This document shows, piece after piece, positions 9,276 to 17,925 of a stretch of DNA of 64,000 bases. A program made the translations under genes and the position numbers. This DNA is from DGNJ01 sp002388905 (GTDB lineage: Bacteria; Pseudomonadota; Gammaproteobacteria; Pseudomonadales; Porticoccaceae): the NCBI GenBank assembly GCA_036843405.1, contig DAITSJ010000017.1, positions 6,426 to 70,425 of the forward strand. Reading direction: 5' to 3'. Position 1 is the first letter of the stretch; every line of letters begins with the position of its first letter. A model generated the notes under the pieces. That model was not told where the DNA came from and made no database searches. It saw only the letters and a list, made by a program, of their open reading frames with translations.

Positions 9276-10445
9276 ATGCTTCGCCGTGGTTTTGCACGGA
9301 AAACCAGCCAATTGAAATCCTTCAAGGTGGTGGATTTCCTTGACGCGGCCATCGCCCGGCAGGCGGCGGGCCAGGATATTATCCGCATGGAGGCCGGCGA
9401 ACCGGTATTCGAGCTGCCGCCGCGGGTCCGGGAGGCGGCCCGGCAGGCCCTGGAAGGAGGCACCAACCGCTATACGGCGAGCCTGGGCATTGCCCCTTTA
9501 CGCGAGGCCATCGCAGACTTTACCAACCGCCGTTACGGCGTCGATATCGACCCGGCGCGGGTGATCGTCACAACCGGCAGCAGCGCCGCCCTGGGGATGG
9601 TTTCCGACCTCCTGCTGAATCCCGGCGACAGCCTGCTGCTTCCCGACCCCGGCTACCCCTGCAACGCCAATTTTGTCTACCGGGCCGGGGCCGAGCCTGT
9701 GCGCATTCCGGTCACCGCCGACAATCACTTCCAGCTGGGCCCCGACCAGGTCCGGGAGCACTGGCAAGACAACTGCGCCGGTGCCCTGGTGGCCTCCCCC
9801 AGCAACCCCACGGGCGCCATCATTGGCCGGGAAACCCTGGCGGGACTGCACGGCACGATCGCGAAGCGGGGCGGAGTTCTTATAGTCGACGAAATCTACC
9901 ACGGCCTCACCTATCCGCCAGCCGGGGACATCTCCATCCTGGAAATGACCGACGACGCCTTTGTGATCAACAGTTTCTCCAAATATTTCGCCATGCCCGG
10001 CTGGCGCCTGGGCTGGACGGTGTTGCCCGAGAATGCCCTGGAACCGGTGCGGCTGATGGCCCAGAACTTCTATATCTCGCCGCCGGCCATCGCCCAGCAG
10101 GCGGCACTGGCGGCCTTTCACCCGGACAGCCTGGCGCTGTTCGAGGCCCGCCGGGCCGAACTTCAGGCGCGCCGCGACTTCCTGGTGCCCGCCCTGCGCC
10201 AACTGGGTTTCGATATCCCCCACACGCCGGCGGGGGCCTTCTACATTTATGCCGGCATCGACAACCTGGCCACGGACTGCGAGCAGTTCTGCTGGGAAAT
10301 GCTGGACAAAGCCCGGGTTTCCTTCACGCCCGGTACCGATTTCGGCGACTTCCAGGCCCGCCGTCATGTGCGCTTCAGCTACACCGAACCCCTTCACCGC
10401 CTCGAGGAAGCGGTGGACCGCCTTGCCCGGGCACTGGAGAACTAG
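9276..10445 (+). CDS. PLP-dependent class I/II aminotransferase
   Basis: This fold-type I aminotransferase of 389 residues has the PLP-binding lysine in NSFSKYFAMPGWRLGW (about K236) and the SPSNPTGA motif that holds the cofactor. The C-terminal arginine that binds the substrate carboxylate lies in RRHVRFSYT. Substrate preference is not evident; related proteins act on aspartate or aromatic amino acids. The ATG at 9276 is chosen over an upstream start inside the dksA promoter region. sfsA follows after 3 bp, a pairing also common in Pseudomonas. Confidence 0.87.
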   Translation: MLRRGFARKTSQLKSFKVVDFLDAAIARQAAGQDIIRMEAGEPVFELPPRVREAARQALEGGTNRYTASLGIAPLREAIADFTNRRYGVDIDPARVIVTTGSSAALGMVSDLLLNPGDSLLLPDPGYPCNANFVYRAGAEPVRIPVTADNHFQLGPDQVREHWQDNCAGALVASPSNPTGAIIGRETLAGLHGTIAKRGGVLIVDEIYHGLTYPPAGDISILEMTDDAFVINSFSKYFAMPGWRLGWTVLPENALEPVRLMAQNFYISPPAIAQQAALAAFHPDSLALFEARRAELQARRDFLVPALRQLGFDIPHTPAGAFYIYAGIDNLATDCEQFCWEMLDKARVSFTPGTDFGDFQARRHVRFSYTEPLHRLEEAVDRLARALEN

Positions 10446-10448
10446 TTC

Positions 10449-11153
10449 ATGAAATTATCGCCGCCCCTGCAACAGGGCACATTACTGAAGCGCTACAAGC
10501 GTTTTCTCGCCGATGTGCAACTGGCCAATGGCGACATTATTACCGTCCACTGTCCCAATACCGGCTCCATGAAGCATTGCGTGGTCCCAGGCACGCCCTG
10601 CTGGTTTTCCTGGTCGGACAATCCCAAACGGAAACTGCCCGGGACCCTGGAAATCACCACCACGCCCGAAGGGCACCTGGCCGGCGTCAATACCGCGCGG
10701 CCCAACCGCCTGGTGCGGGAGGCCGTCGAGGCCGGCCGGGTGCCGGAACTGGCGGACTACACGCAGATTCGTCCGGAAGTGCGCTATGGCAACGAAAAAA
10801 GCCGTATCGACCTGCTTCTCGAGCGGCAGGGTGAGCGTTGCTACGTGGAAGTGAAAAACGTCACCCTGGAAACCGGCGACGGCACTGTCGCCTTCCCGGA
10901 CGCAGTCACCGACCGTGGCACAAGACACCTGCGCGAACTCATGGCCATGGCGGCGGAGGGCCACCGGGCCGTGATTTTCTTCTGCGTGCAGCACAGCGGT
11001 GCCCGCCGCGCCGTGCCCGCCGACGATATCGACCCGGTATACGGCCGGACCCTGCGCGAGGCGCTGGCGGCCGGCGTGGAGGTGCTCGCCTATGGCTGCC
11101 GTTTGTCGGCGGAAGAAATCGCGCTGGGCAAGCGACTGAATTTCGACACCTGA
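10449..11153 (+). CDS. sfsA: SfsA family DNA/RNA nuclease
   Basis: This 234-residue protein covers the whole SfsA family, named for sugar fermentation stimulation in E. coli. It has the nuclease-like core RIDLLL...CYVEVKNVTLE, with the EVK triad of PD-(D/E)XK enzymes, followed by FPDAVTDRGTRHL. It starts 3 bp after the aminotransferase stop, so the two are co-transcribed. Confidence 0.93.
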   Translation: MKLSPPLQQGTLLKRYKRFLADVQLANGDIITVHCPNTGSMKHCVVPGTPCWFSWSDNPKRKLPGTLEITTTPEGHLAGVNTARPNRLVREAVEAGRVPELADYTQIRPEVRYGNEKSRIDLLLERQGERCYVEVKNVTLETGDGTVAFPDAVTDRGTRHLRELMAMAAEGHRAVIFFCVQHSGARRAVPADDIDPVYGRTLREALAAGVEVLAYGCRLSAEEIALGKRLNFDT

Positions 11154-11223
11154 ACGGCTGGGGCCTGGAACGGGAGAGCAAAGCTATTTGCCCGCCCCCC
11201 GGGGGTGGATTACTATCGCTTCC

Positions 11224-11400
11224 ATGCTCAACCACCGACTCGCGGCCCTGCTGGTGCTGCTCGCCTGCGTTATCTCGCCGCTGACATTCCACTGGATTAC
11301 GGCGCCGGGCGGCAGTTGGCTGCGCCCCTATGTCGCCTGGCTGTTGGTGGTGATCGCCACCTGGCTGTGGCAGCGACGCCGGGGTCAATATGGTCGCTGA
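11224..11400 (+). CDS. small CbrX-like membrane protein overlapping cbrA
   Basis: This 58-residue protein has two predicted membrane helices (about residues 5-22 and 31-48) and a basic C-terminal tail, WQRRRGQYGR. Its last 11 bases overlap the cbrA start, so cbrA translation is likely coupled to it. Position, size and topology match CbrX, the small protein upstream of cbrA in Pseudomonas putida; that identification rests on context, since the sequence is too short for certainty. A start 12 codons upstream is possible but the ATG at 11224 places the first helix correctly. Confidence 0.65.
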   Translation: MLNHRLAALLVLLACVISPLTFHWITAPGGSWLRPYVAWLLVVIATWLWQRRRGQYGR

Positions 11401-14284
11401 GGCCGCTCTCCCCATCGCCGTATTCGCTGGCCTTTTTTTCGGCACCGCCTGGTACGCGCAGCACCGGAAGGCGCCGGCCTGGCTTTGGGACTCGCCGCTC
11501 GCCTACAGTCTTTCGCTGTTTGGCGCCAGCGGCCTGGTGTTCTATTTCGGTATCGTGGAAATAGCCGGTCGCTACGGGCTGGCGGGATTGCTGGGGCTGC
11601 TGGCCTACACATCCATCTTTGTTTTCTCGCCCCTCTTTCTGGAACCCATGCGCTGGATCACCCGCGCCTACAGCTTTTCGTCCCTGCCCGAAATCCTGGT
11701 CTACCGTTACCGCACCCTCGGAACCGGCCGCCTTGGCGTACTGACCCTGGCTCTGGCCTGCCTGCCCATCGCAGCGGGACAACTAAAACTGGCGGCGGGC
11801 GCCCTGTACCTGGACCCGGGTACCGATCAGAGGGGGCTGGTGACGGCAACCATGGTGCTTTTTGCCATCATGGCCGCCCTCTTTGTGCGCTTTTTTGGCG
11901 CCGGCGACAGGACCCGGCGGGCCCTGATGCCAGTGCTGGCGGGCACAGCACTGCTGTTGCTGATTTCCCTGGTGGCCAGCGGAATGCTCGCCACCTACGG
12001 CGTATTCGGTGGTTTCCAGTCTCTGGAACGATGGGCCGAGGCTTCCGGTCAGGCACGCACCATTCAACGCTTCGACCTGGCCTACGCCCTGATCCTGGTG
12101 TTTTTCCCCGCCGGCTTGCTGTTTCCCCAGTTTGTCTACCTGCAAACCCTGGGCAACTGGTCGACCCGCGGCGCCAGCACCGCCTCCTGGGTAATGCCAC
12201 TGCTTGTCCTGATTGCCACCCTGCCCATGTTTCCGCTGCTCTGGGCCGGGCTGGAGTTCCATCTCGATGTCCCCCTGCAATATTACGTGGTCGCCCTCCC
12301 CGGGGCCCTGGACCAGCCGCTGGTCCACCTGGCCACGCGGGTGGCCGGTTGTGCGACGGGCATAGGCCTGATCACCGTTCTCGCCCTGGCCCTGGGCAAG
12401 GGGCTGGTCACCGCATTCGTTCTCGCCGGCCGCAGCGACTTCCGGACCGTTGCGCTGGATCCCTGGCTGTCGCGCTGGCATTTCCGGGCCGCCCTGCTCT
12501 GGCTGGCAGCGGCCCTGGCCACGGCGTTGGCGGTACCCGCCCAGAGCATCACCGACCTGACCCTCACCGGCATGGTGGGCCTGATCCAGTTGATGCCCGG
12601 CATCATTGGCAGTTTCTATGCCCCGCGCATCAACCGCCAGGGCTTTATCGCCGGACTCAGCGTGGGCCTGGCCATCTGGTTCCTGAGCCTGTTACTGCCC
12701 CTGGCGGCCGGCGACCGCCAATGGCTGACGCCCTTCAGCGCCCTGCCCACGCTGGGCCTGGCAAACTGGCCCTACTGGCTGCTGGAATCCCTGATCGCCA
12801 ACCTGGCCGTCACTTTTCTGGTCTCCTGGATGACCCGGACATCGGAGGATGAACGACGTCATGCCTACCATACCCTGGTGGACAGCCTGCCCATTCCCCA
12901 GCGCGCGGCGCTGGCGGTCAACTCCATCGGGGAGGTGCGGGAAAAGCTTGCCCGGCGGCTTGGTCCGGACGCCGCCAACCGGGAGATCGATGGCGCGCTA
13001 GATGCCCTCGACTTCGACACGGACGAGCACCGCCCCCTGGCCCTGCGCCAGCTCAGGGACCAGCTCAGCGACCGGCTCAGCCGGAAGCTGGGCATATTTG
13101 CCACCGAACGCCTGATGGACGATGTCATGCCCCTGGGTCGCGGCGGTAGCGACCCGGTCGACGATATCAGCCTGCTTGAGACCCAACTGGCCGGCAGCGG
13201 CAGCGCCCTGTCCGGCCTTGCCGCCGAACTCAACAAGCTCCGGCTTTACCACCGCCAGACCCTCGAGAGCCTCCCCATCGGCGTGTGCTCCGTGGACAAT
13301 GAAGGCGAAATCCAGCTCTGGAACCAGACCATGGCCGATTACACGGGCCTCCCGCCGGGACAGATGGAAGGCGCCAATATTGCCGAGTTGTCGGCCCCCT
13401 GGCAGGCCCTGCTGGTGCCGTTCGCCAGGGGCGAGGCGCTGTACATGCCGGCCACCGAAGTGACACACCCCGACGGCAGCCGTGCGTCGGCCTGGTTTCA
13501 CCTGCAAAAATCCCGGATGGAGGAATCCTCGCCCCAGTTCTACGCCGGCAACCAGGTTATCCTGGTGGAGGACATCACCGAACGCCTGCGCCTGGTCCAG
13601 GAACTGGCCCATACCGAGCGACTTTCATCAGTGGGCCGACTGGCCGCCGGCGTCGCTCACGAAATCGGCAACCCACTCACCGGCATATCCTGTCTCGCCC
13701 AGGATCTGAAAGACGACCATCCCGGCGGCGAGGTGGGCGATACCGCCGACATGATTCTCACCCAGACCGACCGGATTTACCGCATTGTCCGCACCCTGAT
13801 CGATTTCTCCAGAAGCGACGACGACCGGGACCATGGCGCCGTGGCGGTGGGCAGATCCGTCGCCGATGCCATCGACCTGCTGGAACTGGACCGCGCGGCA
13901 AAACCGGTGCGTTTCGACAACCGCGTTCCCCCGGACCTCACTGTCCAGGGGGACGGCCATCAATTGACCCAGGTTTTCGTGAACCTCCTGGGCAATGCCC
14001 GGGATGCCAGCGACGAGGACGGTGTCGTCGTCATCAGTGCGGAAATCGATGACGACGGAACCCGCATCATCCGGGTCACCGACCGGGGCCACGGCATCCC
14101 CACCGGAAACCTGGGCAAGGTCATGGAACCCTTCTTTACCACCAAGGAACCGGGCGAGGGCACCGGCCTGGGCCTGTCCCTGGTGTACAGCATTATCCGC
14201 CTGCACCGGGGCACCATGGATGTCACCTCTCCCGTCGCCGGCGGCCGTGGCACCTGTGTTACCATACGGTTGAATCCCGCTTGA
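11390..14284 (+). CDS. cbrA: CbrA-like sensor histidine kinase with sodium:solute symporter domain
   Basis: CbrA senses carbon/nitrogen status and phosphorylates CbrB. This 964-residue protein starts with a polytopic SLC5-type (SSSF) transporter domain of about 13 helices (residues 1-500), then a linker, a PAS domain near residues 625-725 (ESLPIGVCSVDNEGEIQLWN), HisKA with the phospho-acceptor His757 in AAGVAHEIGNPLTG, and a HATPase domain with GTGLGLSLVYSII. Length and layout match Pseudomonas CbrA. It overlaps the CbrX-like gene and lies 52 bp upstream of cbrB. Confidence 0.92.
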   Translation: MVAEAALPIAVFAGLFFGTAWYAQHRKAPAWLWDSPLAYSLSLFGASGLVFYFGIVEIAGRYGLAGLLGLLAYTSIFVFSPLFLEPMRWITRAYSFSSLPEILVYRYRTLGTGRLGVLTLALACLPIAAGQLKLAAGALYLDPGTDQRGLVTATMVLFAIMAALFVRFFGAGDRTRRALMPVLAGTALLLLISLVASGMLATYGVFGGFQSLERWAEASGQARTIQRFDLAYALILVFFPAGLLFPQFVYLQTLGNWSTRGASTASWVMPLLVLIATLPMFPLLWAGLEFHLDVPLQYYVVALPGALDQPLVHLATRVAGCATGIGLITVLALALGKGLVTAFVLAGRSDFRTVALDPWLSRWHFRAALLWLAAALATALAVPAQSITDLTLTGMVGLIQLMPGIIGSFYAPRINRQGFIAGLSVGLAIWFLSLLLPLAAGDRQWLTPFSALPTLGLANWPYWLLESLIANLAVTFLVSWMTRTSEDERRHAYHTLVDSLPIPQRAALAVNSIGEVREKLARRLGPDAANREIDGALDALDFDTDEHRPLALRQLRDQLSDRLSRKLGIFATERLMDDVMPLGRGGSDPVDDISLLETQLAGSGSALSGLAAELNKLRLYHRQTLESLPIGVCSVDNEGEIQLWNQTMADYTGLPPGQMEGANIAELSAPWQALLVPFARGEALYMPATEVTHPDGSRASAWFHLQKSRMEESSPQFYAGNQVILVEDITERLRLVQELAHTERLSSVGRLAAGVAHEIGNPLTGISCLAQDLKDDHPGGEVGDTADMILTQTDRIYRIVRTLIDFSRSDDDRDHGAVAVGRSVADAIDLLELDRAAKPVRFDNRVPPDLTVQGDGHQLTQVFVNLLGNARDASDEDGVVVISAEIDDDGTRIIRVTDRGHGIPTGNLGKVMEPFFTTKEPGEGTGLGLSLVYSIIRLHRGTMDVTSPVAGGRGTCVTIRLNPA

Positions 14285-14336
14285 TTACTGACATGGCATT
14301 GGTTTATTTTCTCTGCCCCAGTCAGCAGGACAGCAC

Positions 14337-15713
14337 ATGCAGCGCATTCTGATTGTCGAAGACGAAGAGGTAATACGCCATTCGCTCTGCAAATTACTGG
14401 AGCGCAATGGCTACAAAACCGTTGCCGCGAACAGTATCCAGGATGCCACGGGCCACCACCGGCTCGATGAATTCTCACTGATTATCAGCGATCTGCGCCT
14501 GCCGGGGGCACCGGGAACCGACCTGATCAAACTCGCCGGCGACATCCCCGTGTTGATCATGACCAGCTACGCCAGCCTCCGGTCGGCGGTGGATACCATG
14601 AAGATGGGCGCGGTGGACTACATCCCCAAGCCTTTCGACCAGAAAGAAGTCCTGACCACCGTCAAGCGCATTCTCAGCAGCCGCCCGCTGTCCCGGGAAT
14701 TCCGCTCCCCCACCCATGCCAGCCGGGGCATGATCGGCAGCAGTGCGGCAATGAAGGAAGTGTTCAACATTATCCACAAGGTCGCCCCCACGGACGCCAC
14801 CGTTCTTATCCACGGCGAAACCGGTACGGGCAAGGAGCTTGCCGCCAAGGCCATCCACAACGAAAGCGGGCGGGCCGGCAATGCCATTATCTGCGTCAAT
14901 TGCGCCGCCATTCCAGACACCCTGATCGAGGCGGAGTTGTTCGGCCACGAAAAGGGCTCCTTTACCGGGGCCACGGAAAGCCGCACCGGGCTGGTGGCGG
15001 CTGCGGACGGCGGCACCCTGTTCCTGGACGAAATCGGTGAATTGCCCATGGAAGCCCAGGCGCGGCTGCTGCGCGTACTCCAGGAGGGGGAGATCCGGCC
15101 CATCGGCTCGGTCAAATCCCGGGAGGTGGATGTGCGCCTGGTGGCGGCCACCCACCGCAACCTCCAGAAACTCTGCCACGAAGGCCGATTCCGCGAGGAT
15201 CTCTTCTACCGGATCAACGTGGTCAACCTCAACATTCCTCCCCTGCGCCGCCGCGGCAAGGATGTCCTCGAGATTGCCGATTTCCTGCTCGACAAGTTCT
15301 GCCGCAAGCACGGCAAGCCCGAACTGGAACTGGCACCGGACGCCATCCAGGCCATCACCACCTACAACTGGCCGGGCAATATCCGGGAAATGGAAAACTC
15401 AATCCAGCGCGCCGTCATCCTGTGCGACCCGGGCCTGCCCATCAGCCACGACCTGCTGGGCCTCAACATGGCGCTGGTGGAAATCGACGACACCGACTCA
15501 CCCCCGGCGGAAACCCGCTCGCGGAAACTGCTTGACGGCAATACTCCGGAGGGCCTGTCCCTGGAGGATTACTTCACCCGGTTCGTGCTGGAAAACCAGG
15601 ACCAGATGAGCGAAACCCAACTGGCCAAGAAACTGGGCATCAGCCGCAAATGCCTCTGGGAGCGGCGCCAGCGCCTCGGTATTCCGCGCACGCGCAACGC
15701 CCAGCCCGGTTGA
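14337..15713 (+). CDS. cbrB: CbrB-like sigma-54-dependent response regulator
   Basis: This NtrC-family activator is 458 residues long. It has an N-terminal receiver with the phospho-acceptor Asp in IISDLRLPG (about D52), an AAA+ domain with Walker A GETGTGKE and Walker B GGTLFLDEIGE, and a C-terminal Fis-type helix-turn-helix (ETQLAKKLGISRKCLWERR). The sigma-54-contacting loop reads GSFTGA instead of the usual GAFTGA. With CbrA it should activate the sigma-54 promoter found just downstream, before the CA-motif RNA. Confidence 0.93.
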   Translation: MQRILIVEDEEVIRHSLCKLLERNGYKTVAANSIQDATGHHRLDEFSLIISDLRLPGAPGTDLIKLAGDIPVLIMTSYASLRSAVDTMKMGAVDYIPKPFDQKEVLTTVKRILSSRPLSREFRSPTHASRGMIGSSAAMKEVFNIIHKVAPTDATVLIHGETGTGKELAAKAIHNESGRAGNAIICVNCAAIPDTLIEAELFGHEKGSFTGATESRTGLVAAADGGTLFLDEIGELPMEAQARLLRVLQEGEIRPIGSVKSREVDVRLVAATHRNLQKLCHEGRFREDLFYRINVVNLNIPPLRRRGKDVLEIADFLLDKFCRKHGKPELELAPDAIQAITTYNWPGNIREMENSIQRAVILCDPGLPISHDLLGLNMALVEIDDTDSPPAETRSRKLLDGNTPEGLSLEDYFTRFVLENQDQMSETQLAKKLGISRKCLWERRQRLGIPRTRNAQPG

Positions 15714-15839
15714 GGATCAGGAGGATTGTTCCCAAACTAAACAACTCTTGTATAAATCGGTAACACCGCCCGTATTCAGGCGAGGGACGTCGATCCCACA
15801 AAAAACGCAACATGCTGATAAATAAAGCTTTTAATTTTT

Positions 15840-15854
15840 TGGCACAGTCCATGC
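15840..15854 (+). promoter_or_regulatory. sigma-54 (-24/-12) promoter
   Basis: The stretch TGGCACAGTCCATGC matches the sigma-54 consensus: GG at 15841-15842 and GC at 15853-15854 are separated by exactly 10 bases. The predicted start is near 15866. It lies 127 bp after cbrB, the position of the CbrB-dependent crcZ promoter in Pseudomonas. A GTAAC element at 15760-15764 might be part of an upstream CbrB site. Confidence 0.82.
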
Positions 15855-15865
15855 ATTATTTAAGA

Positions 15866-16004
15866 AAATAATAATAAAGACCACTCAGCGCATAATAACA
15901 ATAGACATAAACTATAACTGACTGACAGAATGCCAGGTAAAAGGGGGTTAGGGCCCTGAACACCTTCAGCATTTAACCTAAAGGGAGGCTCCGGCCTCCC
16001 TTTT
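15866..16004 (+). ncRNA. CrcZ-like small RNA with CA motifs
   Basis: The predicted RNA is about 139 nt, from the sigma-54 start near 15866 to the T-run at 16004. It opens with A-rich unpaired sequence holding Hfq/Crc-type AAnAAnAA motifs at 15867-15874, 15870-15877 and 15894-15901, followed by a hairpin (GGTTA 15946-15950 with TAACC 15974-15978, inner CTGAA/TTCAG) and a terminator. In Pseudomonas the CrcZ RNA sits between cbrB and pcnB and titrates Hfq/Crc to relieve catabolite repression. This copy has the same place, promoter type and motif but is much shorter than the roughly 400 nt of P. aeruginosa CrcZ. No reading frame of note is present. Confidence 0.75.
15980..16004 (+). terminator. 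rho-independent terminator of the CrcZ-like RNA
   Basis: A perfect stem GGGAGGC/GCCTCCC (15983-15989 with 15994-16000) with a four-base TCCG loop is flanked by AAA and TTTT, which can extend the stem. It ends 74 bp before pcnB, isolating the small RNA from the downstream gene. Confidence 0.88.
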
Positions 16005-16077
16005 GCTATCCGGGCAATCTCACCATTGCCAGCCCCTATGTTAGACTTGCCGGCTAATTTCCCAGGCTAGTTGGCAA

Positions 16078-17433
16078 ATGCTGAAAAAGCTGATCCGGTT
16101 TTTCTCCAACAACAAGACGGAAGAACAGACCAGCGAACCCCACACCCTCTCCCCCGGCGAACACGCCATCAAGCCCGGCGATATCAGCAAGGGGGCGGCC
16201 ACGGTTGTCCGGGTCCTGGAGGAAAAGGGTTTCCAGGCCTATGTGGTGGGCGGTTGCGTCCGGGACCTTTTGCTCGACCTGCACCCCAAGGATTTCGACG
16301 TGGCAACCAATGCGACGCCGGAGGAAGTCAAGCCCCTGTTTCGCCGGGCCCGGATTATCGGGCGCCGCTTCCGGATCGTCCATGTGCATATCGGCCGGGA
16401 AATGGTCGAGGTCACCACCTTCCGCGCCAATCACACCGAAGACGACGGCAGGGGTGCCCTGCGCTCCGACGAGGGCCGCCTGCTGCGGGACAACACCTAC
16501 GGGGATATCACCGAGGACGCCAGTCGCCGGGACTTCACCATCAACGCCCTGTACTACCATCCGGGGGACAATACCCTTTTCGACTATGCCAATGGCCTCC
16601 GGGACATCGAGAAACGCCAGCTACGGGTGATTGGCGACCCCGAGACCCGATTCCGGGAGGACCCGGTGCGCATGCTGCGCGCCGTGCGCTTCGCCGCCAA
16701 ACTGGGCTTTGCCATCGAGCCGGATACCGCCCGCGCCATTCACCAGTTGGCGCCCCTGCTCGCCGACATTCCCCCGGCGAGACTCTTCGACGAGTTTCTC
16801 AAGCTGTTTCTCTCCGGCCACGGCCTGGCCACCTTCAACCTCCTGCGACAGTACGGCCTCTTCGCCTCGCTGTTTCCGCAGACCGAACCGCACCTGGAGG
16901 ACCAGGAAGGCTTTGCCCTGCACTTTGTCGAGCAGGCGCTGATCAATACCGACCAGCGCATACGCACCAACAAGCGGGTGACGCCGGCTTTCCTGCTCGC
17001 CGCCCTGCTCTGGCCGCCGGTGGAAGAGCGGCGCCGGGAACTGGAGGCAGGGGGCGAACCACCGCCCATTGCCCTGAACAAGGCGGCGGGGAAGATCATC
17101 TCGGTCCAGGTAGGACGCATCGCGATTCCGCGCCGCTTCTCCCAGCCCATGCGCGAAATCTGGGAGTTGCAGTTGCGCCTGCCCAAACGCCACGGCAAGC
17201 GCGCCGAGCACCTGGTCTCCCTGCCGCGCTTCCGGGCCGGCTACGATTTCGTCCTGCTGCGCGAACAGGCGGGCGAGAATCTCGACGACCTGGGACTGTG
17301 GTGGACCCGCTACCAGGAAGCCGATGAGGAAAAACGCCAGGCCATGGTCAGGGAACTGGGGGGCAATGGCGGTCGCAAAAAACGCCGGCGCCGTCCCCGT
17401 AAAAAGCCGGCCGGGGACACCCAGACCCAATGA
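16078..17433 (+). CDS. pcnB: poly(A) polymerase I
   Basis: PcnB adds 3' poly(A) tails that promote RNA decay. The 451-residue protein has the nucleotidyltransferase core VVGGCVRDLLLDLHPKDFD, with the catalytic acidic pair in DFD, followed by the tRNA-nucleotidyltransferase-like RNA-binding region and a very basic C-terminal tail (KKRRRRPRKK). It overlaps folK by 4 bases (ATGA), so the two are translationally coupled. Confidence 0.95.
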   Translation: MLKKLIRFFSNNKTEEQTSEPHTLSPGEHAIKPGDISKGAATVVRVLEEKGFQAYVVGGCVRDLLLDLHPKDFDVATNATPEEVKPLFRRARIIGRRFRIVHVHIGREMVEVTTFRANHTEDDGRGALRSDEGRLLRDNTYGDITEDASRRDFTINALYYHPGDNTLFDYANGLRDIEKRQLRVIGDPETRFREDPVRMLRAVRFAAKLGFAIEPDTARAIHQLAPLLADIPPARLFDEFLKLFLSGHGLATFNLLRQYGLFASLFPQTEPHLEDQEGFALHFVEQALINTDQRIRTNKRVTPAFLLAALLWPPVEERRRELEAGGEPPPIALNKAAGKIISVQVGRIAIPRRFSQPMREIWELQLRLPKRHGKRAEHLVSLPRFRAGYDFVLLREQAGENLDDLGLWWTRYQEADEEKRQAMVRELGGNGGRKKRRRRPRKKPAGDTQTQ

Positions 17434-17924
17434 CTCCCGTCACCGCCTACATCGCCCTGGGCAGCAATCTCGGCGATCCGCAGCAACAGCTCCGGCGGGC
17501 GGTGGCCGAACTGGCCGAGTTGCCCGACAGCCGCCTGCTGGCGGTGTCGCCCTGGTACCGCAGTGCCGCCGTCGGCCCCGGCGACCAGCCGGACTACCTG
17601 AACGGTGTCGCCGCCCTGGAAACCACTCTCCCGCCGAAAGCGCTGCTGGATGCCCTGCATCGCCTCGAAGACGCCCACGGCCGCGTTCGCACCCGGCACT
17701 GGGGGCCCCGGACTCTGGATCTGGACCTGCTCCTGCACGGCAATCAACGCATTGACGAACCGGACCTCCATGTGCCGCACCCGCGATTGAAGACCCGGAA
17801 CTTCGTGGTTTTCCCGCTCGCGGACATCGCCGCCGATCTCAGCCTGCCGGACGGGACCACCGTCCGCGAGCTATTGGCAAATACCCCGGCAGAGGGTATC
17901 GTCCGCCTCTCGGCTGGAGACTGA
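17430..17924 (+). CDS. folK: 2-amino-4-hydroxy-6-hydroxymethyldihydropteridine pyrophosphokinase
   Basis: HPPK transfers pyrophosphate from ATP to the pterin in folate synthesis. The 164-residue protein has the N-terminal YIALGSNLGDP and the signature GPRTLDLDLLLHG with the two Mg-binding aspartates, then HPRLKTRNFV. It overlaps pcnB by 4 bp, and its stop is 1 bp from the GTG of the next gene. Confidence 0.95.
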   Translation: MTPVTAYIALGSNLGDPQQQLRRAVAELAELPDSRLLAVSPWYRSAAVGPGDQPDYLNGVAALETTLPPKALLDALHRLEDAHGRVRTRHWGPRTLDLDLLLHGNQRIDEPDLHVPHPRLKTRNFVVFPLADIAADLSLPDGTTVRELLANTPAEGIVRLSAGD

Positions 17925-17925
17925 T

